Shown here: positions 51,561-58,808 of the stretch, one piece after another | Numbering within the stretch: the first letter of the stretch is position 1 | How the letters are laid out: each line of letters opens with the position of its first letter | The notes under the pieces: model-generated | What the model saw: only the letters and a program-made list of their open reading frames with translations | Databases searched by the model: none | Told to the model about the DNA's origin: nothing | Program-made: the position numbers and the translations under genes | Assembly (NCBI GenBank): GCA_946893605.1 | Contig: OX335598.1 | Span: 620,001 to 684,000, forward strand | Length of the DNA stretch: 64,000 nt | DNA from: Candidatus Saccharimonadota bacterium | Lineage (GTDB): Bacteria > Patescibacteriota > Saccharimonadia > Saccharimonadales > Saccharimonadaceae | Reading direction: 5' to 3'

Positions 51561-52742
51561 TTATTTAAGAAGCTTAGCAACTTTTGGGAATAGCACCAGG
51601 TGATACTTTAACGCCATCTTTTTCCAAAAAGGCTGCGTCTGCATCATCTTTGGTTAATATGCTAAAGCCAGCTATCACGCTCGTTATGTGCAGATCGTCG
51701 TCATTTATGAAGCGTGAATCAACTTGTTTGTACCTAAACGTTTAAATCACTTGCATCCTCATCCTTGTTAATGAAGGCTCTAACAGCAAAAGTTAGAATA
51801 GAAAGTTCATCATTTTCATTATCTTTAAAGGATACCTTTATATACTGTAGATATTTCCGTGGTGGCGTATCCATAATGGTGATTTTTTTTGTCTGGAGTC
51901 TCTATCGGTCCTAAAATCTACATTAGGGTTTGTCTTTCTGCACATTGAAACATATTTTTCAACTCCGCATTGATCTTCTCCTGTTGCGAAACCATCAGGA
52001 ATGTAGCTAATCCATCCTGTAGGATTACCTTCATAGGTGTGCCCTGTGTTTTCAAAAACTTCCCCTACAGCAATGGTCTGTAATATCTTTTACATTGAAT
52101 ATATAAGGAAAATGCTCATCCTTATCATATACAGTTATATCAGCTAACAGATATTTAGCTTGACCTACTGTAATTACGTTAAACACCCCCTTGTCTATTT
52201 TTTTCATTTCTTCTACTGAGAAAGGGTAGCCGTATTCAACGGAATCTCGGCGTATAGATCCAAGGGCAAATATTCCTATAACATTATTCTTGATAACAGG
52301 GCGTATATCTTTGGCGAAGTTGGAGCGGTTGGACGATACCGTTTCGTATTCTTCTACAGGTATTTTATCGTCTTCTTTTACTGCTTTCGTTTACGAATTT
52401 AGCGAAAGTGGCTCTCCACCACTATAGCTAACTTCTTCACCGTTTTTTCTTTTTTCTAGAACATCTCTGAGGTCGATAGATTTATGTCTTTATATTTGTC
52501 GATTATTTCTTGAGGTACAGGCTCTGTTGTGTCTGTGCTGGTTTCCAGAAGATTGGATTCTCGCTTTCCTGCGACGTGGATGTTGTAGTATCTGGAGTTG
52601 GCTCTTTATATCTATAGCTTTCGCTATCACTACATCCTGCCGCCCCAAGTGCGAATGCTGTTGCGCCAATTAGTGCCATTATTTTTTTTGATAAGCTTTT
52701 TTCTGAATCACTTGGGTTAAATTGTTCACGATTTCGAACCAT
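51561..52742 (-). pseudogene. Lipoprotein of the secretion locus (frame broken many times)
   Basis: The N terminus ends a basic stretch in KKIMALIGATAFALGAAGCS, a lipoprotein signal with the lipobox Gly-Ala-Ala-Gly-Cys, then a Thr/Ser-rich linker (EPTPDTTTSTSQESENP). The rest, about 350 residues, is recognisable only in scattered frames (EVFENTGHTYEGNPTGWISY; KYVSMCRKTNPNVDF; VKVSPGAIPKVAKLLK at the end). Its position, upstream of the VirB6-like gene and on the same strand, suggests an envelope component of the machine, but I recognise no domain. The density of breaks is the highest in the window; it may be truly decayed or just badly sequenced. Confidence 0.5.
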
Positions 52743-52903
52743 AACGCTTGGGATCCTTCCTCTGACATTGTCAGATATTTTATTATAAAATTCCTTAGAC
52801 CTTCCAGTCCAATTGGCTGTATAATAACATAAATTGTACAGAAATGCAATAAAAATGGTATATTTTCCATAAAAAAACACCCTATCAAGGGGTGAATTAT
52901 CTG

Positions 52904-52981
52904 TGGCGCGCTCGACCGGATTCGAACCGGCGATCTCCTCCGTGACAGGGAGGCGTGATAGGCCAACTTCACTACGAGCGC
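52904..52981 (-). tRNA. tRNA-Asp (GTC)
   Basis: The minus strand gives acceptor GCGCTCG/CGAGCGC, anticodon stem CCTCC/GGAGG with loop CTGTCAC (anticodon GTC), T-arm GCCGG-TTCGAAT-CCGGT and encoded CCA. It sits between the secretion operon and the divergent pilin genes. Confidence 0.95.
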
Positions 52982-53084
52982 ATATCAATATCCCTTATAT
53001 TATCAGATTACTTCTGTCTTTTCAAGGAAAATGTTTGCTTTTTTCGCTTGACTATTTTACAATTTCTGTATAAGAGAAAATTTT

Positions 53085-53456
53085 ATGACAAAAAGAAATA
53101 TTGTAATTAGTATATTTATCGCAACAGTAATCGCAGGAAGTGTTTTTATACCCAGAATAGCTTTGGCTGCCAGCTGCGGCGGCGCGGAAACTTCTGTTAT
53201 TTCTTGTGAAGGCGAAGGTAGCACGGCAATTATCAACATAATCAAACAAGTTATTAAAATCTTAACCGCTGGAGTTTTGGTTGCGGCAGTTGGCGCTGTT
53301 ATATACGGGGCATTCTTATATACCACTTCTGAGGGTAGCCCAGATAAGATAAAAAAAGCGCGTGAAGTTTGGACTAATACTGTAATTGGGATAATAATGT
53401 TTGCGTTTATGGTGGCAATTACTAACTTTATTATTCCAGGAGGAGTTTTCGATTGA
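53085..53456 (+). CDS. VirB2/TrbC pilin-like protein 1
   Basis: A 123-aa protein with a signal peptide (IVISIFIATVIAGSVFIPRI, ending IALAA), a short Cys-containing loop (SCGGAETSVISCEG), then two helices separated by a small polar loop: IIKQVIKILTAGVLVAAVGA with SEGSPDKIKKAREVW, and NTVIGIIMFAFMVAITNFI. This is the VirB2/TrbC layout: the processed pilin packs as a two-helix hairpin. It is first of six tandem paralogues; its stop overlaps the next start (ATGA). Confidence 0.85.
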   Translation: MTKRNIVISIFIATVIAGSVFIPRIALAASCGGAETSVISCEGEGSTAIINIIKQVIKILTAGVLVAAVGAVIYGAFLYTTSEGSPDKIKKAREVWTNTVIGIIMFAFMVAITNFIIPGGVFD

Positions 53457-53887
53457 TGAAGAAAATTATAATAGCAATGTCTTTAATGATTATAGGGTCG
53501 CTTGGGGTGAGTATGACTTTCCCGAATACTTCTTTTGCAGAAAGTAATAAATGTGATAAAAAAGGCAGAATTTTAACATTGAAGCCGTGGTATGACGGAT
53601 TGACGAAAGACGACTGTTCTATTAAAGATCCTGGTTCAGACGCTGATTCACAGGCAAATTTTATCTGGAAAATCGTGCTTAATATCGTTGATGATTTACT
53701 GCAGCTTATTGGTTACACGACCGTTGGATATATTATGTACGGTGGATTCTTGATGATGACCAGTAACGGTGCTCCAGATAAGGCCGCTCATGGGCGAAAG
53801 ACTATTATGAGTGCCGCGATTGGTTTGGTTATCGCCCTAGCTTCTGTTGCGTTGGTTAACTTTATATCATCAAAGATAGGGGTATAA
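53453..53887 (+). CDS. VirB2/TrbC pilin-like protein 2
   Basis: A 144-aa protein. The signal peptide is IIIAMSLMIIGSLGVSMTF. The exposed part is longer than in its neighbours, with Cys residues (KCDKKG, DDCSIKD), followed by the two-helix core IVLNIVDDLLQLIGYTTVGY, GGFLMMTSNGAPDKAAHGRK and SAAIGLVIALASVALVNFI. It overlaps gene 1 by four bases and is one base from gene 3, so it is translationally coupled. It is probably a minor or variant pilin. Confidence 0.82.
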   Translation: MMKKIIIAMSLMIIGSLGVSMTFPNTSFAESNKCDKKGRILTLKPWYDGLTKDDCSIKDPGSDADSQANFIWKIVLNIVDDLLQLIGYTTVGYIMYGGFLMMTSNGAPDKAAHGRKTIMSAAIGLVIALASVALVNFISSKIGV

Positions 53888-53888
53888 A

Positions 53889-54173
53889 ATGAGATATATG
53901 GAATTTTTTGCTGGATTATTAGGAAAGGCAGATGATCTTGGCGTGCCACAGAATAACGATGTAGATATTATGAAGTTTGTTAATTTGGCGCTCTGGGTGG
54001 CTGGTGTCGTGGCTGTTATTGTGGTGATTATTGCTGGAATAAACTATTCCCTGTCTTCCGGCGATCCCGCTAAGACGGCCAGCGCAAAGAATGCTATTTT
54101 ATATTCAGTTATTGGTTTGGTTATTATTGCTAGTGCGATTGCTATAACAGGTTATATTATAGGAAAGGTTTAA
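53889..54173 (+). CDS. VirB2/TrbC pilin-like protein 3
   Basis: A 94-aa protein, the shortest of the set and without a clear signal peptide. It keeps the core: FVNLALWVAGVVAVIVVIIA, a polar loop SSGDPAKTASAKN, and AILYSVIGLVIIASAIAITG. It may need no processing or use an internal start. It lies between genes 2 and 4 with gaps of one base. Confidence 0.82.
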   Translation: MRYMEFFAGLLGKADDLGVPQNNDVDIMKFVNLALWVAGVVAVIVVIIAGINYSLSSGDPAKTASAKNAILYSVIGLVIIASAIAITGYIIGKV

Positions 54174-54174
54174 A

Positions 54175-54555
54175 ATGAAGATTTTTACAAAAATCCTGAC
54201 GGCTGGAATACTAATGATTGGGCTCCTTGGCGTGTTTACTCCGGCGGTGTCTGCAGCTAACGGTATTGATATTTGCTCAAATGGAAATGAAAACTCTGTC
54301 TATTGTAAAAATAAGGGCAGTGGCGAAACTCAGGTGAACGGTATTATAAAAACCATCGTTGAAGTTCTACTTACGGCTGTTGGTGCTATTTCGATTATTA
54401 TGATAGTTATTGGTGGTATTATGTTTGCACTTTCCAGCGGTGATGCTCAGAAAGCTGCAAAAGCCAGGAATACTGTTTTATATGCTGTCGTTGGCTTAAT
54501 AGTCTCTATATTCGCTTCAGCAATTGTTAATTTTGTATTTAATAGGTTTAATTAG
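54175..54555 (+). CDS. VirB2/TrbC pilin-like protein 4
   Basis: A 126-aa protein with a signal peptide (TAGILMIGLLGVFTPAVSAA), two Cys (DICSNGNENSVYC), then IIKTIVEVLLTAVGAISIIM, the loop SSGDAQKAAKARNTV and YAVVGLIVSIFASAIVNFVF. It is a typical family member and the best reference for the group. TAAAATG links it to gene 3. Confidence 0.87.
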   Translation: MKIFTKILTAGILMIGLLGVFTPAVSAANGIDICSNGNENSVYCKNKGSGETQVNGIIKTIVEVLLTAVGAISIIMIVIGGIMFALSSGDAQKAAKARNTVLYAVVGLIVSIFASAIVNFVFNRFN

Positions 54556-54563
54556 GAGAAAAT

Positions 54564-54941
54564 ATGAAAAAATCAATAATATCAATAGCAATTATGACAT
54601 GTGCGGTGTTTGGAGCATCGGTTTTGTCTACCGCTTCCCTGTCGGGCAGTGTTTCTGCTCAGGTATCTAAAGGAATTGATACGGCTACAACATCGGAAAT
54701 GAAAGGTAAAAGTATTGACGGTGATGGCGGTCTAATAAAAACAGTAGTTAATGTTTTGCTTTGGGCTGTGGGTATTTTGTCTGTTATTATGATTATTTTT
54801 AGCGGATTTCGCTATATTACCTCGGCTGACGACGCTTCAAAGACAAAATCTGCTCAGAGTACGCTCACCTATTCAGTGGTTGGACTAATTGTGGCTATTA
54901 TGGCATACGCGATCGTCAATATGGTTATAAATCGACTATAA
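54564..54941 (+). CDS. VirB2/TrbC pilin-like protein 5
   Basis: A 125-aa protein with a signal peptide (ISIAIMTCAVFGASVLSTAS, ending SGSVSAQ), an acidic loop (TSEMKGKSIDGDGG), and the core LIKTVVNVLLWAVGILSVIM, TSADDASKTKSAQSTL, YSVVGLIVAIMAYAIVNMVI. The TTAGGAGAAAATATG start gives it a ribosome-binding site. The next gene lies 76 bases on. Confidence 0.87.
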   Translation: MKKSIISIAIMTCAVFGASVLSTASLSGSVSAQVSKGIDTATTSEMKGKSIDGDGGLIKTVVNVLLWAVGILSVIMIIFSGFRYITSADDASKTKSAQSTLTYSVVGLIVAIMAYAIVNMVINRL

Positions 54942-55017
54942 TAAATCCATAATTAGTTTTACAAATAACAGATAAAAATGTATAATAGTAATATCATTAA
55001 ACAAGGAGAAAATAACA

Positions 55018-55395
55018 ATGAATAAATTAAAATTAATCTTGGCGGGACTACTGGTAGTACCAACTGTTGCTTTGGCTGTAGCTCCAGCTGCAAGCGCTGA
55101 AGGTGATTTTACCTTAACTAATGGCGTAAATAGTGCAAGAGGAGAAGGTGTGAGTGACAATACTGCAAGCCCTGAGTCTCTAGTTAAGCAATTTGTAAAT
55201 ATATTCTTGTTTGCCGTCGGTGCATTAAGCGTTATTATGCTTATTTGGGGTGGTATACGCTATACTACTTCAGCTGGTGACAGCAATAAGGTTACAGCTG
55301 CTAAGAATACAGTTTTGTATGCAATTGTCGGTTTGGTGGTTGCAATTTTGGCATACGCAATCGTCAATATGGTTATTGATAAGTTTAAGGGTTAA
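55018..55395 (+). CDS. VirB2/TrbC pilin-like protein 6
   Basis: A 125-aa protein with a signal peptide (LILAGLLVVPTVALAVAPAA, ending ASAE), an Asn/Gly-rich exposed part and the core FVNIFLFAVGALSVIMLIWG, TSAGDSNKVTAAKNTV and YAIVGLVVAILAYAIVNMVI. A strong AAGGAGAAAATAACAATG start and its own upstream promoter-like sequence (TATAATAGT near 54980) suggest it can be expressed separately and highly, so it is a candidate major pilin. A terminator follows. Confidence 0.88.
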   Translation: MNKLKLILAGLLVVPTVALAVAPAASAEGDFTLTNGVNSARGEGVSDNTASPESLVKQFVNIFLFAVGALSVIMLIWGGIRYTTSAGDSNKVTAAKNTVLYAIVGLVVAILAYAIVNMVIDKFKG

Positions 55396-55410
55396 TCTAC
55401 CCTACCGTTA

Positions 55411-55440
55411 AAAAAGAGCCTCGCTGATGAGGTTCTTTTT
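55411..55440 (+). terminator. Rho-independent terminator after the pilin genes
   Basis: AAAAAGAGCCTC pairs with GAGGTTCTTTTT around a six-base loop and continues into a T run. It ends the six-pilin transcript. Confidence 0.85.
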
Positions 55441-55451
55441 TTGTGGCTAAA

Positions 55452-55480
55452 AAAATACCGCCAACTTGTGACGGTATTTT
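55452..55480 (-). terminator. Hairpin terminator after hsp20
   Basis: On the minus strand AAAATACCG and CGGTATTTT form a stem with a short loop and a following T run (55457-55450). It lies just past the hsp20 stop at 55495 and back to back with the pilin terminator. Confidence 0.75.
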
Positions 55481-55494
55481 CTGTGAAATGATTT

Positions 55495-55989
55495 TTACAG
55501 AACTTGAATCTTCTTTGCTTTTTCTTGCTTTATCTTTTCAAAAGTAATTGTCAAAACGCCATCTTTTAATTCTGCCTTAACGCCTTCTTCATTCACAGCG
55601 GTTGGCAATGCTAATGTACGACTGAATTCGCCCCAGTAGCATTCTTGGATGTGCCATTGGCGAACATCTGCTTCGTCACCGCTAGACAGTGTGCCGCTAA
55701 TTGTTAAGATACCGTCAGAAATGCTTACGTCTAGGTCATTTCGATCTACGCCGGCAGTACGAGCTTTGATAACTAGGTTGTTTTCTGTCTCAAAAACATC
55801 AACAGCCAATTGACCCATTGCATCATCAGCCTCATCTTCCCAGTTGTCATCGGATCGTGTCGCTGGTGTACTGTTGCTTCTGCTATTGTCGTCGTTAAAA
55901 CCAGGTAGCAGATCGTCGTTATCATCGTCAATAAACGCCGCTGCCAATTCCTGCTCTGTTAGTAATGTATCATCTTGCTTTCGGGCCAT
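55495..55989 (-). CDS. Small heat-shock protein, Hsp20/alpha-crystallin family
   Basis: About 164 aa: a long acidic N-terminal arm (residues 1-60, DDDNDDLLPGFNDDNS), then an alpha-crystallin domain with VDVFETENNLVIKARTAGVD, ISDGILTISGTL and the closing GVLTITFEK with IQVL. ATP-independent holdase. I start at the ATG at 55989 because GGAGGAAATT lies just before it; an in-frame GTG at 56001 falls inside that ribosome-binding site. The acidic arm is longer than usual. Confidence 0.9.
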   Translation of the reverse strand: MARKQDDTLLTEQELAAAFIDDDNDDLLPGFNDDNSRSNSTPATRSDDNWEDEADDAMGQLAVDVFETENNLVIKARTAGVDRNDLDVSISDGILTISGTLSSGDEADVRQWHIQECYWGEFSRTLALPTAVNEEGVKAELKDGVLTITFEKIKQEKAKKIQVL

Positions 55990-56093
55990 AATTTCCTCCA
56001 CTTTTATAATAGGCTCATTGACAAAGTCTTTATTAGTATAACTGTAATGTGCGTTATAATCAACAGAGAAAGGCTTAAAACGTAAAAATTACA

Positions 56094-56768
56094 ATGTTTG
56101 ACACGCTATTATCAATCATCGCTCCTCACCACTGTTATAAGTGTGGTAAAACGGGTGGTATTTTATGCTTAGATTGTAAAAAATACATCATGAGTCGGAA
56201 GTATGATATGTGTGTTCTATGTGGTGATTTATTGGAGAGCGGCAACTTATGTAAAAAACATAAGCTCCCCTGTGATATGATCTGGTGTTTTTCACGACGT
56301 ACAGGTGTTGTTGCAAAGATTATTGATGATTATAAGTTTAACCGCGTTCAGGCTGCGGCTGATTTACTAAGCGAGTCCTTAGACGAAACTCTGCCTGAAT
56401 TGTCGCCAGATGCGGTAATTGTACCTATTCCTACAATTTCTAAGAATATTCGGCGTCGTGGATTTGATCATATCCGAAAAATTGCTATTAAACTATCTCG
56501 ACGTAGAAAAATAGAATATTGTTCCCTGCTTCGGCGTAGAAACAATGTCACTCAGCACTTTACGAAGTCTTCCGCCCAGAGAAAACGTCAAGCAAAGGAA
56601 TTTTTTGAAATTGCGGGTAAAGTTGATAAAAATAAGCGATATATCATTATTGATGATATATTTACGACTGGCTCAACTGTATTAGCGGCGGCGGAATGTT
56701 TGAGAAAAAATGGTGCTAAACACGTGGACATTGCGGTTATTGCCAGGCACGGGCGCCCGAAGCTATGA
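56094..56768 (+). CDS. comF: ComF-family phosphoribosyltransferase-like protein
   Basis: A 224-aa protein. The N-terminal zinc-ribbon-like part has paired Cys (CYKCGKTGGILCLDC; CVLCGDLLESGNLC). The C-terminal PRTase fold has PIPTISKNIRRRGFDHIRKI and the PRPP loop IIIDDIFTTGSTVLAAAECL. ComF proteins support uptake of transforming DNA in several bacteria; in this locus, close to pilin genes, that role is plausible but not shown. It converges on rlmH, the stops a few bases apart. Confidence 0.9.
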   Translation: MFDTLLSIIAPHHCYKCGKTGGILCLDCKKYIMSRKYDMCVLCGDLLESGNLCKKHKLPCDMIWCFSRRTGVVAKIIDDYKFNRVQAAADLLSESLDETLPELSPDAVIVPIPTISKNIRRRGFDHIRKIAIKLSRRRKIEYCSLLRRRNNVTQHFTKSSAQRKRQAKEFFEIAGKVDKNKRYIIIDDIFTTGSTVLAAAECLRKNGAKHVDIAVIARHGRPKL

Positions 56769-57214
56769 GTGATGATAATGACTGCCGCGATGAATTTCTT
56801 GGGCGCGATACAATTGCTCAGCTAAAATAAGACGAACTAATTGGTGTGGAAAAACTAAGTTAGATAATGACCAGACGATGTTGGCTTTTCGGCGCAAGTC
56901 GCTAGTAACTCCATAAGCACCACCGACGATGAAGACAATATGCTTGTCGATATGTTTGGTTATTAGGTCAGATAATTCCGGTGATGATAAGTTCTTGCCG
57001 CGCTCATCGAGCAAAATAACAAAGTCGTCGAATTGAGGCGTGAAAAAATACGCTCAGACTCTTCCTGGCGCGCTCTGTCGCCTTCAAAGCTTGAATGCGG
57101 TAGAATAATCATTTCCGCAACAAAAGGCGCCCGTAGACGCTCTAAAAAACGAGAAACGCCTGGTTGAACCCAGGCTTCATTCTTTTTTCCGATTGTTATA
57201 ATAGTGATTTTCAT
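56763..57214 (-). CDS. rlmH: 23S rRNA (pseudouridine1915-N3)-methyltransferase RlmH (one frameshift)
   Basis: About 150 aa. The start is MKITIITIGKKNEAWVQPGV, followed by ERLRAPFVAEMIILP. After one lost base near 57030 come VILLDERGKNLSSPELSDLI, FIVGGAYGVTSDLRRKANIV (the SAM-binding knot) and LSNLVFPHQLVRLILAEQLY with the final AQEIHRGSHYHH. It methylates pseudouridine 1915 of 23S rRNA at the subunit interface. Single-base loss rather than decay is likely because both halves match closely. Confidence 0.92.
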
Positions 57215-57222
57215 AATATCTA

Positions 57223-57310
57223 TGGCGGAGAGAGAGGGATTCGAACCCTCGATGAGTTGCCCCATACCGCTTTTCGAGAGCGGCCAGTTCAACCACTCCT
57301 GCACCTCTCC
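57223..57310 (-). tRNA. tRNA-Ser (CGA)
   Basis: Minus strand: acceptor GGAGAGG/TCTCTCC, anticodon stem CCGCT/AGCGG with loop CTCGAAA (anticodon CGA), a long class II variable arm, T-arm GAGGG-TTCGAAT-CCCTC, encoded CCA. Confidence 0.93.
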
Positions 57311-57322
57311 ATAAAGCTAATG

Positions 57323-57399
57323 TGGTACACCCGGCAAGATTCGAACTTACGACCTCTGGCTCCGCAAGCCAGCGCTCTATCCAGCTGAGCTACGGGTGC
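57323..57399 (-). tRNA. tRNA-Arg (GCG)
   Basis: Minus strand: acceptor GCACCCG/CGGGTGT, anticodon stem CTGGC/GCCAG with loop TTGCGGA (anticodon GCG, reads CGC/CGU), T-arm GTAAG-TTCGAAT-CTTGC, encoded CCA. It is in line with tRNA-Ser(CGA), 12 bases upstream of it, likely one transcript. Confidence 0.92.
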
Positions 57400-57500
57400 A
57401 TACAGCCTTTTGAAAAGGCTATAATAAAAATATAAGGTACCTTCATTGCTATAAAGCACTGAACTTTTGTATTCTACCACATAAAATATAGTCAATCAAG

Positions 57501-58019
57501 CTATAGCTTTATCAGCCGAATAAACTTCTCTAAGGCATCTGGCTTAATTTCTTGCATCGGTAGACGCGCTCCGAGCATATCGACGATTCTCTCACCTTCT
57601 GCTTCGGAAAAATAAATAGTCAAACCTGGTGAGAATCGCTTTACTGGCAATAATAAAATCGAATGTTGGTTGTTTTCGTGAATTAATCCAAATGCGCGAA
57701 ATTCGCTAAAATCGTGTAAAACGTCGGCGATGTAAATGCCTTTGGGGCTAATCGCGTAGTTTATTACTTGTGGGGTTTTGTTTGATAGTACAAACAAGGC
57801 TACAGCCATAATTGGCAGTAAAACTGCGAAAGTCCAGTTCTTAAATACTAAAATCGCTAAAGCCATTAATCCTATCAACACGATGACAAAAAACACGTAC
57901 CACAATTTACCGCGTTGAATCTGCACGCCTTCTGGCGCGTTCCAGGCTATTGGCTCAGTTAAATCAATCCTGTCAGATGATGGCGTTTCAAAGTCTTGGT
58001 TTTCTGGACTATCGTTCAT
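57501..58019 (-). CDS. Membrane protein with C-terminal PH-like domain, unknown function
   Basis: A 172-aa protein. A polar N terminus, two close helices (WYVFFVIVLIGLMALAILVF; FAVLLPIMAVALFVLSN), then a compact C-terminal domain (AISPKGIYIADVLHDFSEFR) that looks like a bacterial PH-like/YcxB fold. Such two-helix proteins are common in CPR genomes, but this one has no known role to me. A leaderless promoter defines the start at 58019. Confidence 0.6.
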   Translation of the reverse strand: MNDSPENQDFETPSSDRIDLTEPIAWNAPEGVQIQRGKLWYVFFVIVLIGLMALAILVFKNWTFAVLLPIMAVALFVLSNKTPQVINYAISPKGIYIADVLHDFSEFRAFGLIHENNQHSILLLPVKRFSPGLTIYFSEAEGERIVDMLGARLPMQEIKPDALEKFIRLIKL

Positions 58020-58031
58020 GACGTTAGTATA
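58020..58031 (-). promoter_or_regulatory. Leaderless -10 promoter of the gene at 57501-58019
   Basis: TATACT (minus strand, 58031-58026), six bases AACGTC, then ATG at 58019. No ribosome-binding site. Confidence 0.6.
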
Positions 58032-58054
58032 TCACGATGAGAATTAGTGAACAA

Positions 58055-58462
58055 TTAAACGTTAGTGGTTGATCCGCCGCTTAAAGCTGCACCAAGGATG
58101 AAGTTAATGATGGCGTAAGCAAAGACTGCGACTAATAGACCGATGATTGCGTATAAAATTGTGTTTTTGGCGTTTGTGACAGATTCTTTTTTACCGCCAG
58201 ATATTACGTAGCGAAAACCGCCGAAGATTAGCATAACGACGCTTAAAACGCCGACGCCGAATAGCATAATGTTGATGGCTCGCCTTACGATTGATGAATC
58301 ACCATTAGCTAAGTTGGCTGGCGTATTGTCGCCGCGCGCTGCGTTAATTCCTGCTGGCGCGCCGCCCTCACCTAATGCGGAAACTGGAGCCGTCACCAAA
58401 GCTACGCCGAATCCGATTGTAAGTAATCCTATTATAATTTTAGAAATATATCCTTTTACCAT
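58055..58462 (-). CDS. VirB2/TrbC pilin-like protein 7 (separate copy)
   Basis: A 135-aa protein with a signal peptide (IIIGLLTIGFGVALVTAPVS), a Gly/Asn-rich exposed part, and the core AINIMLFGVGVLSVVMLIFG, ISGGKKESVTNAKNTI, YAIIGLLVAVFAYAIINFIL with a short extra tail. It is closest to pilin-like proteins 5 and 6 by eye. It lies about 2.7 kb from the tandem set and on the other strand, with its own leaderless promoter, so it is regulated separately. Confidence 0.87.
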   Translation of the reverse strand: MVKGYISKIIIGLLTIGFGVALVTAPVSALGEGGAPAGINAARGDNTPANLANGDSSIVRRAINIMLFGVGVLSVVMLIFGGFRYVISGGKKESVTNAKNTILYAIIGLLVAVFAYAIINFILGAALSGGSTTNV

Positions 58463-58474
58463 AATTCTATTATA
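58463..58474 (-). promoter_or_regulatory. Leaderless -10 promoter of pilin-like gene 7
   Basis: TATAAT (minus strand, 58474-58469), six bases AGAATT, then ATG at 58462. No ribosome-binding site. Confidence 0.6.
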
Positions 58475-58534
58475 CTCTATTTACGATAAAGCTATCAATA
58501 ATTGCACTTATATGGTACACTAAATAGTGAATTT

Positions 58535-58627
58535 GGAGGAGTACCCAAGTGGCTGAAGGGGACGGTTTGCTAAATCGTTAGTACGGAGAGATCTGTAGCG
58601 GGGGTTCGAATCCCCCCTCCTCCGCCA
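58535..58627 (+). tRNA. tRNA-Ser (GCT)
   Basis: GGAGGAG/CTCCTCC acceptor, anticodon stem ACGGT/ATCGT with loop TTGCTAA (anticodon GCT, reads AGC/AGU), long variable arm, T-arm with TTCGAAT, encoded CCA. Confidence 0.93.
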
Positions 58628-58644
58628 AGATTCAGAGATAGTAC

Positions 58645-58734
58645 GGAAGGGTGACCGAGTGGTTGAAGGTACCGGTCTTGAAAACCGGCGTGCGGTAAAA
58701 CGTACCGAGGGTTCGAATCCCTCCCCTTCCGCCA
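58645..58734 (+). tRNA. tRNA-Ser (TGA)
   Basis: GGAAGGG/CCCTTCC acceptor, anticodon stem CCGGT/ACCGG with loop CTTGAAA (anticodon TGA), long variable arm, T-loop TTCGAAT, encoded CCA. It follows tRNA-Ser(GCT) by 17 bases and a terminator lies downstream. Confidence 0.93.
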
Positions 58735-58754
58735 AAATAGTGCTATTGAATTTG

Positions 58755-58789
58755 AAAAATAGGAGACTCATACGGGTCTCCTATTTTTT
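58755..58789 (+). terminator. Rho-independent terminator after the two tRNA-Ser genes
   Basis: AAAAATAGGAGAC pairs with GTCTCCTATTTTT around a short loop, ending in a T run. It is symmetrical and can also serve the minus-strand VanZ-RDD gene that ends at 58809. Confidence 0.85.
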
Positions 58790-58808
58790 ATTGGTTGTGA
58801 TGGAGGTT

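Noticed and set aside
52503-52988. A 161-codon minus-strand frame running through tRNA-Asp into the lipoprotein
   Set aside because: Its first part is the tRNA gene read as protein. Only the portion from about 52742 onward has a lipoprotein signal and belongs to a gene.
37317-55395. Integrative conjugative element
   Set aside because: No integrase, relaxase, attachment site or coupling protein is seen, and the locus lies directly beside dnaA/dnaN and ordinary housekeeping genes.
55989-56001. Start of Hsp20 at GTG 56001
   Set aside because: That GTG is part of the GTGGAGG ribosome-binding site of the ATG at 55989.
57164-57388. Plus-strand frame across tRNA-Ser(CGA) and tRNA-Arg
   Set aside because: It is a tRNA antisense frame (RGIRTLDELPH-type translation) and has no start signals.
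58520-58771. Minus-strand frame across the two tRNA-Ser genes
   Set aside because: The translated repeats (SRRRGDSNPRYRS and similar) come from conserved tRNA sequence, not from protein coding.
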